Part shown: positions 43,609 through 53,078 of the stretch, piece after piece
Position numbering within the stretch: position 1 is the stretch's first letter
How the letters are laid out: every line of letters begins with the position of its first letter
Source of the DNA: JAEMQF01 sp963791595
GTDB taxonomy: Bacteria > Pseudomonadota > Gammaproteobacteria > Burkholderiales > Burkholderiaceae_C
Assembly (NCBI GenBank): GCA_963791595.1
Contig: CAWBTF010000004.1
Location: 67,919 to 131,918 of the forward strand
Length of the DNA: 64,000 nucleotides
Direction of reading: 5' to 3'
The notes under the pieces: generated by a model
Database searches by the model: none
Seen by the model: the letters and a program-made list of their open reading frames with translations, nothing else
Told to the model about the DNA's origin: nothing
Program-made: the position numbers and the translations under genes

Positions 43609-45063
43609 ATGTCGCGCCTCTCTCAACTCGGCAAGGACTCTCTGGTCTATGGCCTGGGTGCCGCGCTGGCCAAGGGCATCGGCTTTTTTCTGCTGCCGGT
43701 CTACACGCGCATCTTCTCGCCCGCACAGTACGGCACCATCGAGATGCTCAGCGCGATCACAGGCTTCGTCTCGGCGCTGCTGGCGATGGGCATGGATTCA
43801 GCGCAGTCGTTCTACTTCTTCGAGCAGCGCGCGCGTGGGCGTGCGGCGCAAGCGCGGCTGGTCTCGGCAATCCTGCAGTGGCGGCTGACCTGGGGCCTTG
43901 TGATCGTATTCATCGCCACCGTGGTGACTCCTCCATTTGAGGCTCTGTTCTTCGGCACGCCGCTCGGTTGGCCGAGTTTCGCAGTGGCGTTTGCCGGGGC
44001 GTTATTCGCACAGGTTCTGAGTCAGAGCGTCGAAGTCTTTCGCCTGCTCTACCGGCCCTGGCCGTATGTGCTCGTGACACTGGCCCAGTCGGTCGCGGCC
44101 GCCGTGATGATCCTCGCCCTGGTCCTCGTCTTCGATCAGGGAATTCTTGGCTACTTTACGGGCTCCCTGTTGGCCAGCGCTGGTGTGGCGGCTGTGGGCT
44201 GGTGGCTCGCCCGCGACTACCTCGACTTCCGCCGCATGCAACGACAATGGTGGCCGCGCCTGCTGCGTTTCGGCGCGCCACTGGTGCCCGCCGGGCTCGC
44301 GATGTACGTGATGAACACCTCCGACCGCTGGTTTGTTCAGCATTACCATGGCGAAGTGGCGCTCGGCCTGTACGCGGTCGGTGCCAAGTTCGCGCTGATC
44401 GCGGCGCTGGCCATCGAGACCTTTCGCAAAGCCTGGTGGCCGATCGCGATGGACGCGATGCACAGCGAAGACGGGCCCGAGACCTACCGCTCGATTGCGC
44501 GCTTGTTCATGGGGATCGGCGTCGCCGCGGTCGTCTACCTTACGTTCTTGGCGCCATGGCTGGTGGCTTGGTTCACGGCGCCGGCCTATCACTCGGCATG
44601 GCCGATCGTCGGCGTGCTGGCCTGGCAGTCGCTGTTTTACGGCTTCTACCTGGTTGCTTCGGCCGGCATCTGGAAGGCCGAGAAAACCAGCTACTCCTTG
44701 TACTTGATGATGGGTGCGGCGAGCTTGAATCTCGGTCTGAATTGGCTGTTCGTGCCGGCGCATGGCGGAATGGGCGCTGCCTTGGCAACCGCACTGTCGT
44801 ACTTGGTCTGGATCGCTGCGGCGTTGGCGCTCAGTGAGAGGCTGTGGCCGGTGCAGCTCCCCATCGGCTTGCTGGCCGCACAGGTGGCCGTCGGTGCGGT
44901 CTGCGTCGCCTGGATTTCGTTGCCCGAGGGTCGCGATTCCTTGATGGCGGTGCTGGCCATCCACGCCGCCGTCGTGTGGCTGTTGTTCTCGGCGCTCGAC
45001 CGGCATGGTTGGCATGGGTTGATTCGCAGCTGGAGGCACATCGATGTCCGAGAGCGTACGTGA
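43609..45063 (+). CDS. wzx: Wzx-type polysaccharide flippase
   Basis: A 484-residue MOP-superfamily membrane protein with about 12-14 helices. The start LVYGLGAALAKGIGFFLLPVYTRIFSPAQYG is diagnostic for the RfbX/Wzx family. Later FGAPLVPAGLAMYVMNTSDRWFVQHYHG is the second-half counterpart. It would move undecaprenyl-linked repeat units to the periplasmic face, which marks this as a Wzx-dependent pathway. It begins 6 bases after the FemAB gene and overlaps the next gene by 20 bases. Confidence 0.92.
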   Translation: MSRLSQLGKDSLVYGLGAALAKGIGFFLLPVYTRIFSPAQYGTIEMLSAITGFVSALLAMGMDSAQSFYFFEQRARGRAAQARLVSAILQWRLTWGLVIVFIATVVTPPFEALFFGTPLGWPSFAVAFAGALFAQVLSQSVEVFRLLYRPWPYVLVTLAQSVAAAVMILALVLVFDQGILGYFTGSLLASAGVAAVGWWLARDYLDFRRMQRQWWPRLLRFGAPLVPAGLAMYVMNTSDRWFVQHYHGEVALGLYAVGAKFALIAALAIETFRKAWWPIAMDAMHSEDGPETYRSIARLFMGIGVAAVVYLTFLAPWLVAWFTAPAYHSAWPIVGVLAWQSLFYGFYLVASAGIWKAEKTSYSLYLMMGAASLNLGLNWLFVPAHGGMGAALATALSYLVWIAAALALSERLWPVQLPIGLLAAQVAVGAVCVAWISLPEGRDSLMAVLAIHAAVVWLLFSALDRHGWHGLIRSWRHIDVRERT

Positions 45064-46730
45064 CACCCTGACCCGAATGTTGCGGGCCGTCGGTGCGCGC
45101 GGAGTGGTTGAAGCCGCGGTCTATCCGTTGCTGACACCGCTGTTCGTTGCCCTGGCTTGGGCTCGTTCCCTGTGGGCCGCGCGCATCCTGCTTGATGGCC
45201 GGTGGCATCGTTACCAGGGCTTCCATCCGCCGAATGCGCTGACCTCCTTCTTCTACAAGACCCAGTGGCTCAACATCGAGCGCTTCGGACGGCGGGGCAC
45301 CAGCCCGCTTGTCGGGTTGGGGAACTACCCTTTGAGCCGCTGGTTTCACCTGACCCTGCTGTCGAGTTGCCTGTATGCCAACGCGGGCGCCGTTTGTACC
45401 TTGGCCGGCAGCTTGGCCTGGGTCCTGCTCAATTTGGTGTGGCTCGATGCCGCAGCAGCGCCTTGGGTGATGGCGGTCACGGCTGTGGTCTTGTTCAGTT
45501 CCACCGCGTTTGCCATGGCGTTCATGCGGCAGAACTACAACATTCTCGGTTGGATGTGGTTTCCTCTGGCGCTCTACGCGGTCCTGACCGGCCAGTGGGT
45601 GCTCGCGGCGCTGGCCTGGGTGGCGGCTTCGATGGCCAGCATCACCGTCGTATTCGTCGCGGTGCCGTTGATGATCGTGCACGCTCTGAACGTCGGCCGC
45701 TATGAGGCCCTGCTGGTTCTGGTGCCGGCGCTGCTCAAGCTGGCGCTTCACGCAGTGCCGATGCTGCCGGCCGGAGCCACGCGCGCTGCCACGGTCAACA
45801 TGGCCAAGATGATCGGCATGACGTCGGCCGGCGTCCGGTACAAGCGGGCCTCGATGCGCTTGGGGCTCTCCAACGTGTACTTCATCTGCATCTACGGCAT
45901 CGGCTGCGGGCTGCTCTGGTGGGGGCATTCGGTGCCGGTCCTGGCCACTCGCAGCGCTGGCGCTCTTCGTGATCAACCAGGTCGCGGTGCGCTTCGCCGA
46001 CGAGCAGTCCGTCATCGTGATGTTCGTCTCCGTGTTTGCCGCCCACTTGATGGTATCGACGCCCTCCATTGTCGAGCTTGCCGCGCTGTCGATCGTGGCG
46101 AACCCGATGCCCATCATCCTCGGGCTGTGTGCGCTCGAGCGCGATCGAAGCCTGGTTCGCGTGCAGACGCGCCGACCATTCGACCACACGCACCTGCAGG
46201 CCGGACTCGCGCAGTTCATCGAAGGCGTGCCAGCCGGCAGCACCATCCTCGTCGCATTCGACGACCCTCGGGGCGAGTACGAGAGAATTTTCGATGGCCA
46301 GCGAACGCTGCTGGATTTGCCGCAATTCATTGCCGGATCGCGGAGCATTCATTTGTTTCCCGACTGGCATGCCGTTGCGGAGACGAACTTCGAGGGTGGC
46401 CCTGATTTCTGGGGACGCTCACCACAGGCGGTGCTCGACAACTCACGCCGCTGGCGTACGACGCACGTAATCGTCTATCAGGACTCGCCAGGCGACCTCG
46501 ATCCAGCGTGGTCACAGCAAGGGTTCACGCCGCTCGCGGTGTTCGACTGGGGCGAGTGGGTCGATGCACTCGAAGGCGCGAAGCTGTGGCGGTCGGACAA
46601 GCCGCCGTGTTGGCACCTGCTCGCGCCGCCGTCCTGGGCCGCGAACGGAAGCGATGAAGAGGGAAATTCGGCGGCGTACGGGAGCGTAAAGATTGTGCCT
46701 AGCCCATGTGCGGTATTTTCGGCATCGTGA
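45044..46730 (+). CDS. polytopic membrane protein, candidate polymerase or GT-C enzyme, one frameshift
   Basis: About 561 residues reconstructed across one break. The first part has some seven or more hydrophobic helices and motifs such as NALTSFFYKTQWLNIERFG and LGNYPLSRWFHLTLLSSCLY. The frame then shifts, most simply by one extra G in the GGGGG at 45921-45925, into LALFVINQVAVRFADEQSVIVMF and a soluble C-terminal domain of about 180 residues (GVPAGSTILVAFDDPRGEYERIF). No other Wzy candidate is in the window, so a polymerase or polyprenyl-sugar glycosyltransferase role is possible but unproven. The C terminus overlaps the second asnB start. Confidence 0.6.
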
Positions 46731-48529
46731 CTAGGCGCGGGTCGGTCGACCAGCGCGCGCTGGACGCCGGCACCGACCTCGTCGCGCACCGCGGCCCGGA
46801 CGGCCGCGGCACCGCGATCATCGGCAACGTCGGCTTGGGGCACCGGCGGCTGTCGATCCTGGACACCTCGGACGCCGGCCTGCAGCCGATGCGGCATGCA
46901 GAGCAGCCGCTGACGATCGTCTACAACGGCGAGATCTACAACTACCTCGAAATTCGCGCTGAACTCGCGGCGCTGGGGCATCGCTTCCGCACCGGGACGG
47001 ACACGGAAGTGATCCTCGCGGCCTACTTGGCATGGGGCCGCAGTTGCGTGACGCACTTCAACGGCATGTGGGCATTGGCGTTGCTGGACGAACGGCGCGG
47101 CGAGCTCTTCTGTTCGCGCGACCGATTCGGCGTCAAACCCTTCTTCTGGGTCGAGACGTCCGATACCCTGGCCTTCGGCTCGGAGATGAGGCAATTGCTG
47201 CCGCTGCTTCCGCGGCGCACTGGCAGCCTCGCGGCGGTGCGCGACTTCCTGGCCAGTGGCTTGAGCGAGCATCGGGATGATGGCTGGGTCACCGGCATCA
47301 GGTCACTGGCGCCAGGCTGCAGCCTGGTGCATACCTTGGCGACGCAGCGTGTACACATCGAGCGCCACTACGAGCCGCGGCCCGCCGCTGATGTTCCGAC
47401 TTCCGCCAGCGACGCGGCCGAGCGTCTGCGGACCCTGCTGAGCGACTCCGTGCGCCTGCGGCTACGCTCGGACGTTCGAGTGGGTACCTGCCTGAGTGGC
47501 GGGCTCGACAGTTCGAGCATTGCCAGCCTCGCCAGCGCCATGCAGCCGGCCGGCGCCGAGCGGTTTTATGCCGTCACGGGGATCAGCGAAACCCCCGAAA
47601 ACAGCGAAGAGGCGTACGCACGCCAGGTGGTGGAACGCGCGGCGCTGGCGTGGATCGATGTGCGCCCAGGGAGCGATGACTTCGAGGCCGCACTCGACGA
47701 GGTCGTGCAGACGCAGGAAGTGCCATTCGCCGGACCCTCGGTGGCGATGCAGCACTTCGTGATGCGGGCGGCCCGTGAGCATGGCGTATCGGTGCTGCTG
47801 GACGGGCAGGGCGCTGATGAATGCTGGTTCGGCTACGAGCGGCACGTGGCGATCTGGCTGCGCGACAGTGCGCGCCGTGGCCTCGGGGCATTCACCGCGG
47901 CGCTGCGCGATGCCCTGGCACATCATGGCAACCTGTCGCCGGTGAAACTTGCCGCCTTGACGGTGGGTGCGTGGTTGCCGGGTGTCGTTTCGCTGGCCAT
48001 GACCGCCCGATACCCGGGCCTGCGCGTCGGGAATCAGCTGCCGCAGGCATGGTCCACCTACCTTGCGGGTCTGCACAGCAGTGCGGGCACCCAGGCCGCC
48101 GACCTGTTGACCACCAGTCTGCCGATGTTGCTTCGATTCGCCGATCGCAGTTCCATGCACCATGGCGTCGAGGTGCGATTGCCGTTCTTGGATTGGCGCC
48201 TCGTGGAGTTGTCCATGGCCACTCCGGTGGCGTGGAAGTTCACGCAAGGCTGGTCCAAGTGGCCGCTCCGCCACGCCATGGCGCAGGTGCTGCCGCCGGA
48301 AGTCACCTGGCGCCGGCGCAAGCTCGGCTTCGAGGCGCCTGACCGGGTTTGGTTGCAGCGAGCATGGCCGCGCATGAAGCAGCAGGTGGAACAAAGCCCG
48401 ATGCTGGCAGAACTGTTTCACATGCCTGAGCTCATGCGATCCTTCGACACCCTCAAGCGTCACCTGGCTTGGCGTCTGTTCAGTCTGGCGGCGTGGCAAC
48501 GCCATCAGGGCATCTCGGAGCTGGCATGA
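46706..48529 (+). CDS. asnB: asparagine synthetase-like glutamine amidotransferase, second copy
   Basis: An intact 607-residue AsnB-type protein with Cys2 (MCGIFGIVTRRG), YNGEIYNYLEIR, the PP-loop GTCLSGGLDSSSIASLAS and LLDGQGADECWFGYERH. It differs clearly from the copy at 35161, so it is a paralogue rather than a recent duplicate. Likely amidates a sugar acid or an amino-acid decoration of the repeat unit. Its stop codon lies in the left end of the junction repeat at 48526-48609. Confidence 0.88.
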   Translation: MCGIFGIVTRRGSVDQRALDAGTDLVAHRGPDGRGTAIIGNVGLGHRRLSILDTSDAGLQPMRHAEQPLTIVYNGEIYNYLEIRAELAALGHRFRTGTDTEVILAAYLAWGRSCVTHFNGMWALALLDERRGELFCSRDRFGVKPFFWVETSDTLAFGSEMRQLLPLLPRRTGSLAAVRDFLASGLSEHRDDGWVTGIRSLAPGCSLVHTLATQRVHIERHYEPRPAADVPTSASDAAERLRTLLSDSVRLRLRSDVRVGTCLSGGLDSSSIASLASAMQPAGAERFYAVTGISETPENSEEAYARQVVERAALAWIDVRPGSDDFEAALDEVVQTQEVPFAGPSVAMQHFVMRAAREHGVSVLLDGQGADECWFGYERHVAIWLRDSARRGLGAFTAALRDALAHHGNLSPVKLAALTVGAWLPGVVSLAMTARYPGLRVGNQLPQAWSTYLAGLHSSAGTQAADLLTTSLPMLLRFADRSSMHHGVEVRLPFLDWRLVELSMATPVAWKFTQGWSKWPLRHAMAQVLPPEVTWRRRKLGFEAPDRVWLQRAWPRMKQQVEQSPMLAELFHMPELMRSFDTLKRHLAWRLFSLAAWQRHQGISELA

Positions 48530-48609
48530 GCGCCCCCGCCCGGCCGCTCCGAAGGGGGCGCTCTGTCCCGCTCGGCGGGACCGCGCGAAGCGCGAGGGTG
48601 CACCAGTGA
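48526..48609. repeat. GC-rich junction repeat, single unit
   Basis: Begins ATGAGCGCCCCCGCC with the asnB stop and ends CCAGTGAG with the GTG start of the next gene. It shares both ends and the core CCCGCTCGGCGGGACC plus CGCGCGAAGCGCGAGGG with the unit at 9270-9382, but lacks about 30 bases of that copy's middle. TGAGCG borders both ends. Confidence 0.8.
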
Positions 48610-49721
48610 GCGGTCCGCGCGTCGCACACCTCACCACCGTGCATCCGCGCCGGGACGTGCGCATCTTCGAGAAGCAGGCGTGCAGCTTGGCCGAAGCCGG
48701 ATTCGACGTGCACCTCGTCGTGGGCGACGGCCAGGGACCAGAGTCAGCGCAAGGAGTGACCATTCACGACATCGGCACCACAGGCGACTCGCGCGTGAAG
48801 CGCATGCTGTTGCAGGGCTGGCGCATGTGGCGCGCCGCGCGCGAGCTGCGGGCTCGCCTGTACCACTTTCACGATCCAGAACTCCTGTGGGTCGGCTTGG
48901 CCCTGCGCGCCACCGGCGCCGAGGTCATCTACGACAGCCATGAAGACGTGCCGCGCGACATTCTGTCCAAGGCGTGGATCGCGCCCCCGATGCGCAGCGT
49001 CATTGCCTGGGTGGTCGAGCGTTTCGAGAACATGGCCGCGGCACGCTTGTCGGCCGTGGTGGCCGCGACGCCGCACATCGCGCAGCGTTTTCGTGCAGTC
49101 AATTCGAGAGCCGTAGATGTCAACAACTATCCCGCCGAACGCGAATTGGCCGTGCCGGCCGGGGCGCAGCGCACGGGCCGGACCATTTGCTACGTCGGCG
49201 GCATCGGTGTCATCCGCGGTCTGATCGAGATGGTTCAGGCCATGGACGGCGTGGATGGCGTGCTGGTCATGGCGGGCGCCTTCGAAAGCCCGGCGATGAA
49301 AGCCACCGCGTGTGCGCTCGCGGGCTGGGCGAAAGTGGACTACCGCGGAATTGTCAGTCGCGAGGAAGTTCGCAACATCATGGCATCCAGTCGAGCAGGC
49401 TTGTTGCTGTTTCACCCCGAGCCCAACCATGTGCACGCCCAGCCTAACAAGATGTTCGAGTACATGTCCGCGGCTTTGCCGGTCGTGGCCTCCGACTTCC
49501 CGTTGTGGCGCCGGGTACTGGTGGACGAAGGCGCGGGAGTCTGCGTCGACCCGCTCGACCCGCGAAAAATCGCCTCCGCAATCCAGCGGCTGCTCGACGA
49601 GCCGGCCCGATCCCAAGAGATGGGAGAGCGCGGCTGCGCGGCCGTTAGTGCGCGCTACCGCTGGGAACTCGAAGCCCAGAAACTCGTCGCGCTGTACAAA
49701 CAACTGTTGGCCCAGGCCTGA
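48606..49721 (+). CDS. family 4 glycosyltransferase
   Basis: A 371-residue GT-B enzyme. The N-terminal domain has AHLTTVHPRRDVRIFEKQACSLAEAGF and VIYDSHEDVPRDI. The C-terminal domain has ICYVGGIGVIRGLIEMVQAM and the donor-binding HAQPNKMFEYMSAALPVVASDFPLWRR, with the usual E-x7-E spacing relaxed. HEDVPRD is common in enzymes adding deoxy or amino sugars. The GTG start at 48606 is provided by the junction repeat. Donor and linkage are unknown. Confidence 0.88.
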   Translation: MSGPRVAHLTTVHPRRDVRIFEKQACSLAEAGFDVHLVVGDGQGPESAQGVTIHDIGTTGDSRVKRMLLQGWRMWRAARELRARLYHFHDPELLWVGLALRATGAEVIYDSHEDVPRDILSKAWIAPPMRSVIAWVVERFENMAAARLSAVVAATPHIAQRFRAVNSRAVDVNNYPAERELAVPAGAQRTGRTICYVGGIGVIRGLIEMVQAMDGVDGVLVMAGAFESPAMKATACALAGWAKVDYRGIVSREEVRNIMASSRAGLLLFHPEPNHVHAQPNKMFEYMSAALPVVASDFPLWRRVLVDEGAGVCVDPLDPRKIASAIQRLLDEPARSQEMGERGCAAVSARYRWELEAQKLVALYKQLLAQA

Positions 49722-49751
49722 ATCCGCGCAGATCCGCCATCCACCTGCCCC

Positions 49752-50846
49752 ATGAAGAAGATCGTCACCGTCCTCGGCGCCCGCCCGCAGTTCATCAAGG
49801 CCAGCGTGGTGTCGAACGCGATACGCGAAACCGGTACGCTGCACGAAGTCGTTGTGCATACAGGCCAGCATTTCGACGCCAACATGTCCGGCGTGTTCTT
49901 CGCGGAACTCGGCATGCCCGCCCCCGGCTATTCGCTGGACATTCACGGCGGTGGCCACGGCGCGATGACTGGGCGCATGCTGGTGGAGGTCGAGCGTGTG
50001 CTGTTGGCCGAACAGCCGGCGGCCGTGCTGGTCTACGGCGATACCAATTCGACGCTCGCCGGCGCGCTGGCCGCGATCAAGCTGCATATCCCTGTCGCAC
50101 ACGTGGAGGCAGGGCTGCGCTCGTTCAATCTGGCGATGCCCGAGGAAGTGAACCGCATCCTCACCGATCGCATCTCGCACTGGCTGTTTACGCCCACGGT
50201 GGCGGCGGCTGAGCACCTGCGGCGCGAAGGCGTTCCGGTTGAGCGGATCATTCCGGTCGGCGACGTGATGTATGACGTTGCGCTACACCACGGAGCGCGA
50301 GTCGACGCGAACGGTGGCTTGCTCGGCCGTCTCGGGCTGAATGCGGGTGCCTACGTGCTGGCCACGGTGCACCGTGCCGAGAACACCGACGATCCGCGGC
50401 GCCTGGCCGCGATCGTCGACGCGCTGGAGGTCGTGGCGGAGCGCCTCCCCGTGGTGTGGCCTGTGCACCCCCGAACGCGCGGTGTGCTGCAGCGCGACGG
50501 ACGGCTCGCTCGCCTTTCGCCCGGCGTGCGGCTGATCGAGCCGGTCGGCTACCTCGACATGGTGCAACTCGAAAGGCACGCTGCCGTCATCGCCACTGAC
50601 TCCGGTGGGGTACAGAAGGAAGCCTTCTTTCATGGCGTGCCGTGCGTGACGCTGCGCGACGAGACCGAGTGGGTCGAGTTGCTTGACTCGGGCTGGAACC
50701 GCCTGGCTCCGCCTTTGTCGGCGCGTGCCATCTGCGACGCGGTGCTGGGGAGCATCGGTACGCGCGGCGCCGACATCAAGCCCTATGGGGCTGGCGACGC
50801 CGCCCAGCGCATCGTGCAGCGCCTGTGCGCGGACCTGGGCGCGTGA
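49752..50846 (+). CDS. wbpI: UDP-sugar 2-epimerase, WbpI-like
   Basis: A 364-residue non-hydrolysing 2-epimerase of the WecB family. ARPQFIKASVVS, VVHTGQHFDANMSGVFF and HGAMTGRM resemble WbpI, which inverts C2 of UDP-2,3-diacetamido-glucuronate, more than plain WecB. Conserved VYGDTNSTLAGAL, AHVEAGLRSFN and TDSGGVQKEAFF are present. With wbpB, wbpD and wbpE at the start of the operon this would complete synthesis of UDP-ManNAc3NAcA, apart from the 6-dehydrogenase WbpA. A WecB assignment (UDP-ManNAc) is the alternative. Its stop overlaps the next GTG. Confidence 0.85.
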   Translation: MKKIVTVLGARPQFIKASVVSNAIRETGTLHEVVVHTGQHFDANMSGVFFAELGMPAPGYSLDIHGGGHGAMTGRMLVEVERVLLAEQPAAVLVYGDTNSTLAGALAAIKLHIPVAHVEAGLRSFNLAMPEEVNRILTDRISHWLFTPTVAAAEHLRREGVPVERIIPVGDVMYDVALHHGARVDANGGLLGRLGLNAGAYVLATVHRAENTDDPRRLAAIVDALEVVAERLPVVWPVHPRTRGVLQRDGRLARLSPGVRLIEPVGYLDMVQLERHAAVIATDSGGVQKEAFFHGVPCVTLRDETEWVELLDSGWNRLAPPLSARAICDAVLGSIGTRGADIKPYGAGDAAQRIVQRLCADLGA

Positions 50847-52061
50847 ACATCCTTTACCTCAACCACTACGCTGGCTCGCCCCGCCACGGCATGGAATACC
50901 GGCCGTACTACCTGGCACGGGAATGGGTCCGCAGCGGGCACCGGGTGGAAATTGTCGCGGCGACCTGGTCGCATGTGCGCAGTGTGAATCCGGTCGATGC
51001 CGGCACCGAGATCATCGACGGCATCGCCTACCGCTGGCTCCCGACGCCGCGCTACACCGGCAACGGCATCGGGCGCGCGGTCAATATCGCTGCGTTTCTG
51101 GCGCGGCTGTGGCGAGAGGCGCCGCGCTTGGCGGATGCTCCGAGACCGGATGTAGTGATCGCCTCCAGCACCTACCCGATGGATATCTGGCTCGCATGCC
51201 GCATCGCTCGCCGTGCACGCGCCAAGCTGGTCTACGAGGTGCACGACCTCTGGCCCGCCTCGCCGATCGAACTGTCGGGCATGTCGCGCTGGCATCCGTT
51301 CATGTTGCTGTGCCAGAAGGCTGAGAACGATGCCTACCGGATTGCCGACGTGGTGATCTCGATGCTGCCGAAGGTGGCGCACCACATGCAGGCCCACGGG
51401 CTCGACCTGAGGAAGTTGCATATCGTGCCCAACGGCATCTCGCCGGAAGAATGGCAGGGCGAGCCGCAAGCACTCGAACCAGCGATTGCTGGGTACATCG
51501 CGCAGCAGAAGATCTGCGGGCCGCCAAGTGGTGACCTACGCCGGGTCGCACGGAGTGCCCAACGCGCTGGATGTCTTGCTGGACGCGGCAGCCGCCCTGC
51601 AGAACGAACCGTTTGCCTTCGTGTTGGTGGGCGAGGGCATGGAGAAACCGCGGCTCGAGCAACGCGTCGCAGCCGAGAAGCTCGGCAACGTCCGCATGTT
51701 CGGCTCGATCCCGAAGGCCCAAATCCCCGCGTTGCTGGCCCAAACCGACATCGCCTACATCGGCTGGAAGCGACAACCGCTGTACCGCTTCGGCATCGCG
51801 CCGAACAAGCTGATGGACTACATGATGGCGGGCGTACCGGTGCTGCACTGCGTCGAAGCCGGCAACGACCCCGTGGCGGAAGCGCGCTGCGGCCTGACCG
51901 TCGTGCCCGAGTCGGCCGAGGCGGTGGTGCGAGGCTTGCGCCAATTGGCGGCTCTGCCGGTGCAGGAGCGCCGCGCGATGGGCGAGCGCGGGCGGGCGTT
52001 CATGCTTGCGCATCACGCGTATCCGGTCCTGGCCCAACGATTTCTCGAGGCGCTTGCATGA
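50843..52061 (+). CDS. family 4 glycosyltransferase, one frameshift
   Basis: About 406 residues in two frames. The first gives ILYLNHYAGSPRHGMEYRPYYLAREW and VYEVHDLWPASPIELSGM, the pattern of WbuB-like transferases of O-antigen loci. Near 51511 one extra base shifts the frame; it continues with SAGRQVVTYAGSHGVPNALDVLLDAA, then GSIPKAQIPALLAQTDIAYIGW and IAPNKLMDYMMAGVPVLH. GTG at 50843 overlaps the wbpI stop. WbuB-type enzymes often add an N-acetyl-fucosamine-like residue; the donor here is open. Confidence 0.85.
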
Positions 52062-52753
52062 GCCCGGAAAGCGAAGCCGACGCAGTGGCGCAGCGCTACG
52101 CACGCCGCGCCGCGATCGACCCTCGCTACAGCCTGTTGCGGCCGGACGTATGGCAGACCGTGCAGGAACGCCAGCGCGCGATGCTGCGATTGTTCGTTCG
52201 GGCCGGAATCACGGACCCCGCTGCGGTGCGGCTGATCGAAGTGGGCTGCGGCAGTGGCGGCAATCTGCTCGAATTGCTGCGCCTGGGGTTCGCGCCGGAG
52301 AACCTCACGGGCGTCGAACTGCTGACCCAGCGCGCCGATGCGGCTCGGCGCGTGCTGCCGGCGGCGACGGTGGTGCACAGCGGTGATGCACTCGCCCTGG
52401 CGCTGCCGCCGGCATCGCTCGACGTCGTCTACGTTTCGACCGTGTTTTCATCGCTGCTCGACGACGGGTTTCAAGAGCGGCTGGCGGTACGCATGTGGGA
52501 ATGGCTGCGACCCGGCGGCGCTGTGCTCTGGTATGACTTCACCTACAACAACCCCCACAACCCCGATGTGCGCGGCGTGCCGCTTTCGCGCATTCGCAGC
52601 CTGTTCCCCGAGGGCAGCATCGACGCGCACCGCGTCACCCTGGCCCCGCCGCTCGCGCGCCGCGTCGTTCGGCTGCACCCGTCGCTGTACACGCTCTTCA
52701 ATCTGCTGCCGATCTTGCGCACCCACTTGTTGTGCTGGATCAGCAAACCCTGA
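52058..52753 (+). CDS. SAM-dependent methyltransferase
   Basis: A 231-residue class-I methyltransferase. Motif I is RLIEVGCGSGGNLLELLRLG, followed by LTGVELLTQRADAARRVLP, VHSGDALALALPPASLDVVYVSTVF and WEWLRPGGAVLWYDFTYNNPHN in the expected order. The N terminus (VAQRYARRAAIDPRYSLLRPDVWQTVQERQRA) is that of enzymes modifying polysaccharide ends. It is translationally coupled by ATGA to the glycosyltransferase. A vapBC pair follows. Confidence 0.85.
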   Translation: MSPESEADAVAQRYARRAAIDPRYSLLRPDVWQTVQERQRAMLRLFVRAGITDPAAVRLIEVGCGSGGNLLELLRLGFAPENLTGVELLTQRADAARRVLPAATVVHSGDALALALPPASLDVVYVSTVFSSLLDDGFQERLAVRMWEWLRPGGAVLWYDFTYNNPHNPDVRGVPLSRIRSLFPEGSIDAHRVTLAPPLARRVVRLHPSLYTLFNLLPILRTHLLCWISKP

Positions 52754-52813
52754 GAATACAATCGCTGCATCAGCGCATCACGGCATCAACCTGCTCTCCA
52801 GATCGAGATTTCC

Positions 52814-53065
52814 ATGCGCACCACGCTTGACATCGATGACGATCTCCTGGCTGCGGCCAAAGAATTGGCCCGGCGCGAGCGCAGCACGGCGGGGAAAGTC
52901 GTCTCGCGCCTGCTGCGCCGCTCCCTGACCGGCCATGCTGCGCCGGCGCCTGCCAGCCGCGCACGGCGCGCGCCGGTGGCGGGTTTTCAGCCGTTTCCGG
53001 CGCGCGCCGGAGTGGTCGCGACCAACGAGCAGGTGAACGCCCTGCGCGACGCCGAAGGGCTGTGA
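52814..53065 (+). CDS. vapB: VapB-type ribbon-helix-helix antitoxin
   Basis: An 83-residue antitoxin. MRTTLDIDDDLLAAAKELARRERSTAGKVVSRLLRRSL reads as a ribbon-helix-helix DNA-binding domain, and the C-terminal half (PVAGFQPFPARAGVVATNEQVNALRD) is the toxin-binding tail. It is followed after 13 bases by a PIN toxin. A TACAAT at 52757-52762 is a possible -10 box. It interrupts the polysaccharide operon between a methyltransferase and pglE without visible duplication of the flanks. Confidence 0.88.
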   Translation: MRTTLDIDDDLLAAAKELARRERSTAGKVVSRLLRRSLTGHAAPAPASRARRAPVAGFQPFPARAGVVATNEQVNALRDAEGL

Positions 53066-53078
53066 GCGGCCGGCACGA

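Noticed and set aside
45915..45930. Two separate genes instead of one frameshifted membrane protein at 45044-46730
   Set aside because: The second frame begins with a hydrophobic stretch that continues the helices of the first, and removing one G from a run of five restores one protein. No ribosome binding site precedes the internal ATG at 45969.
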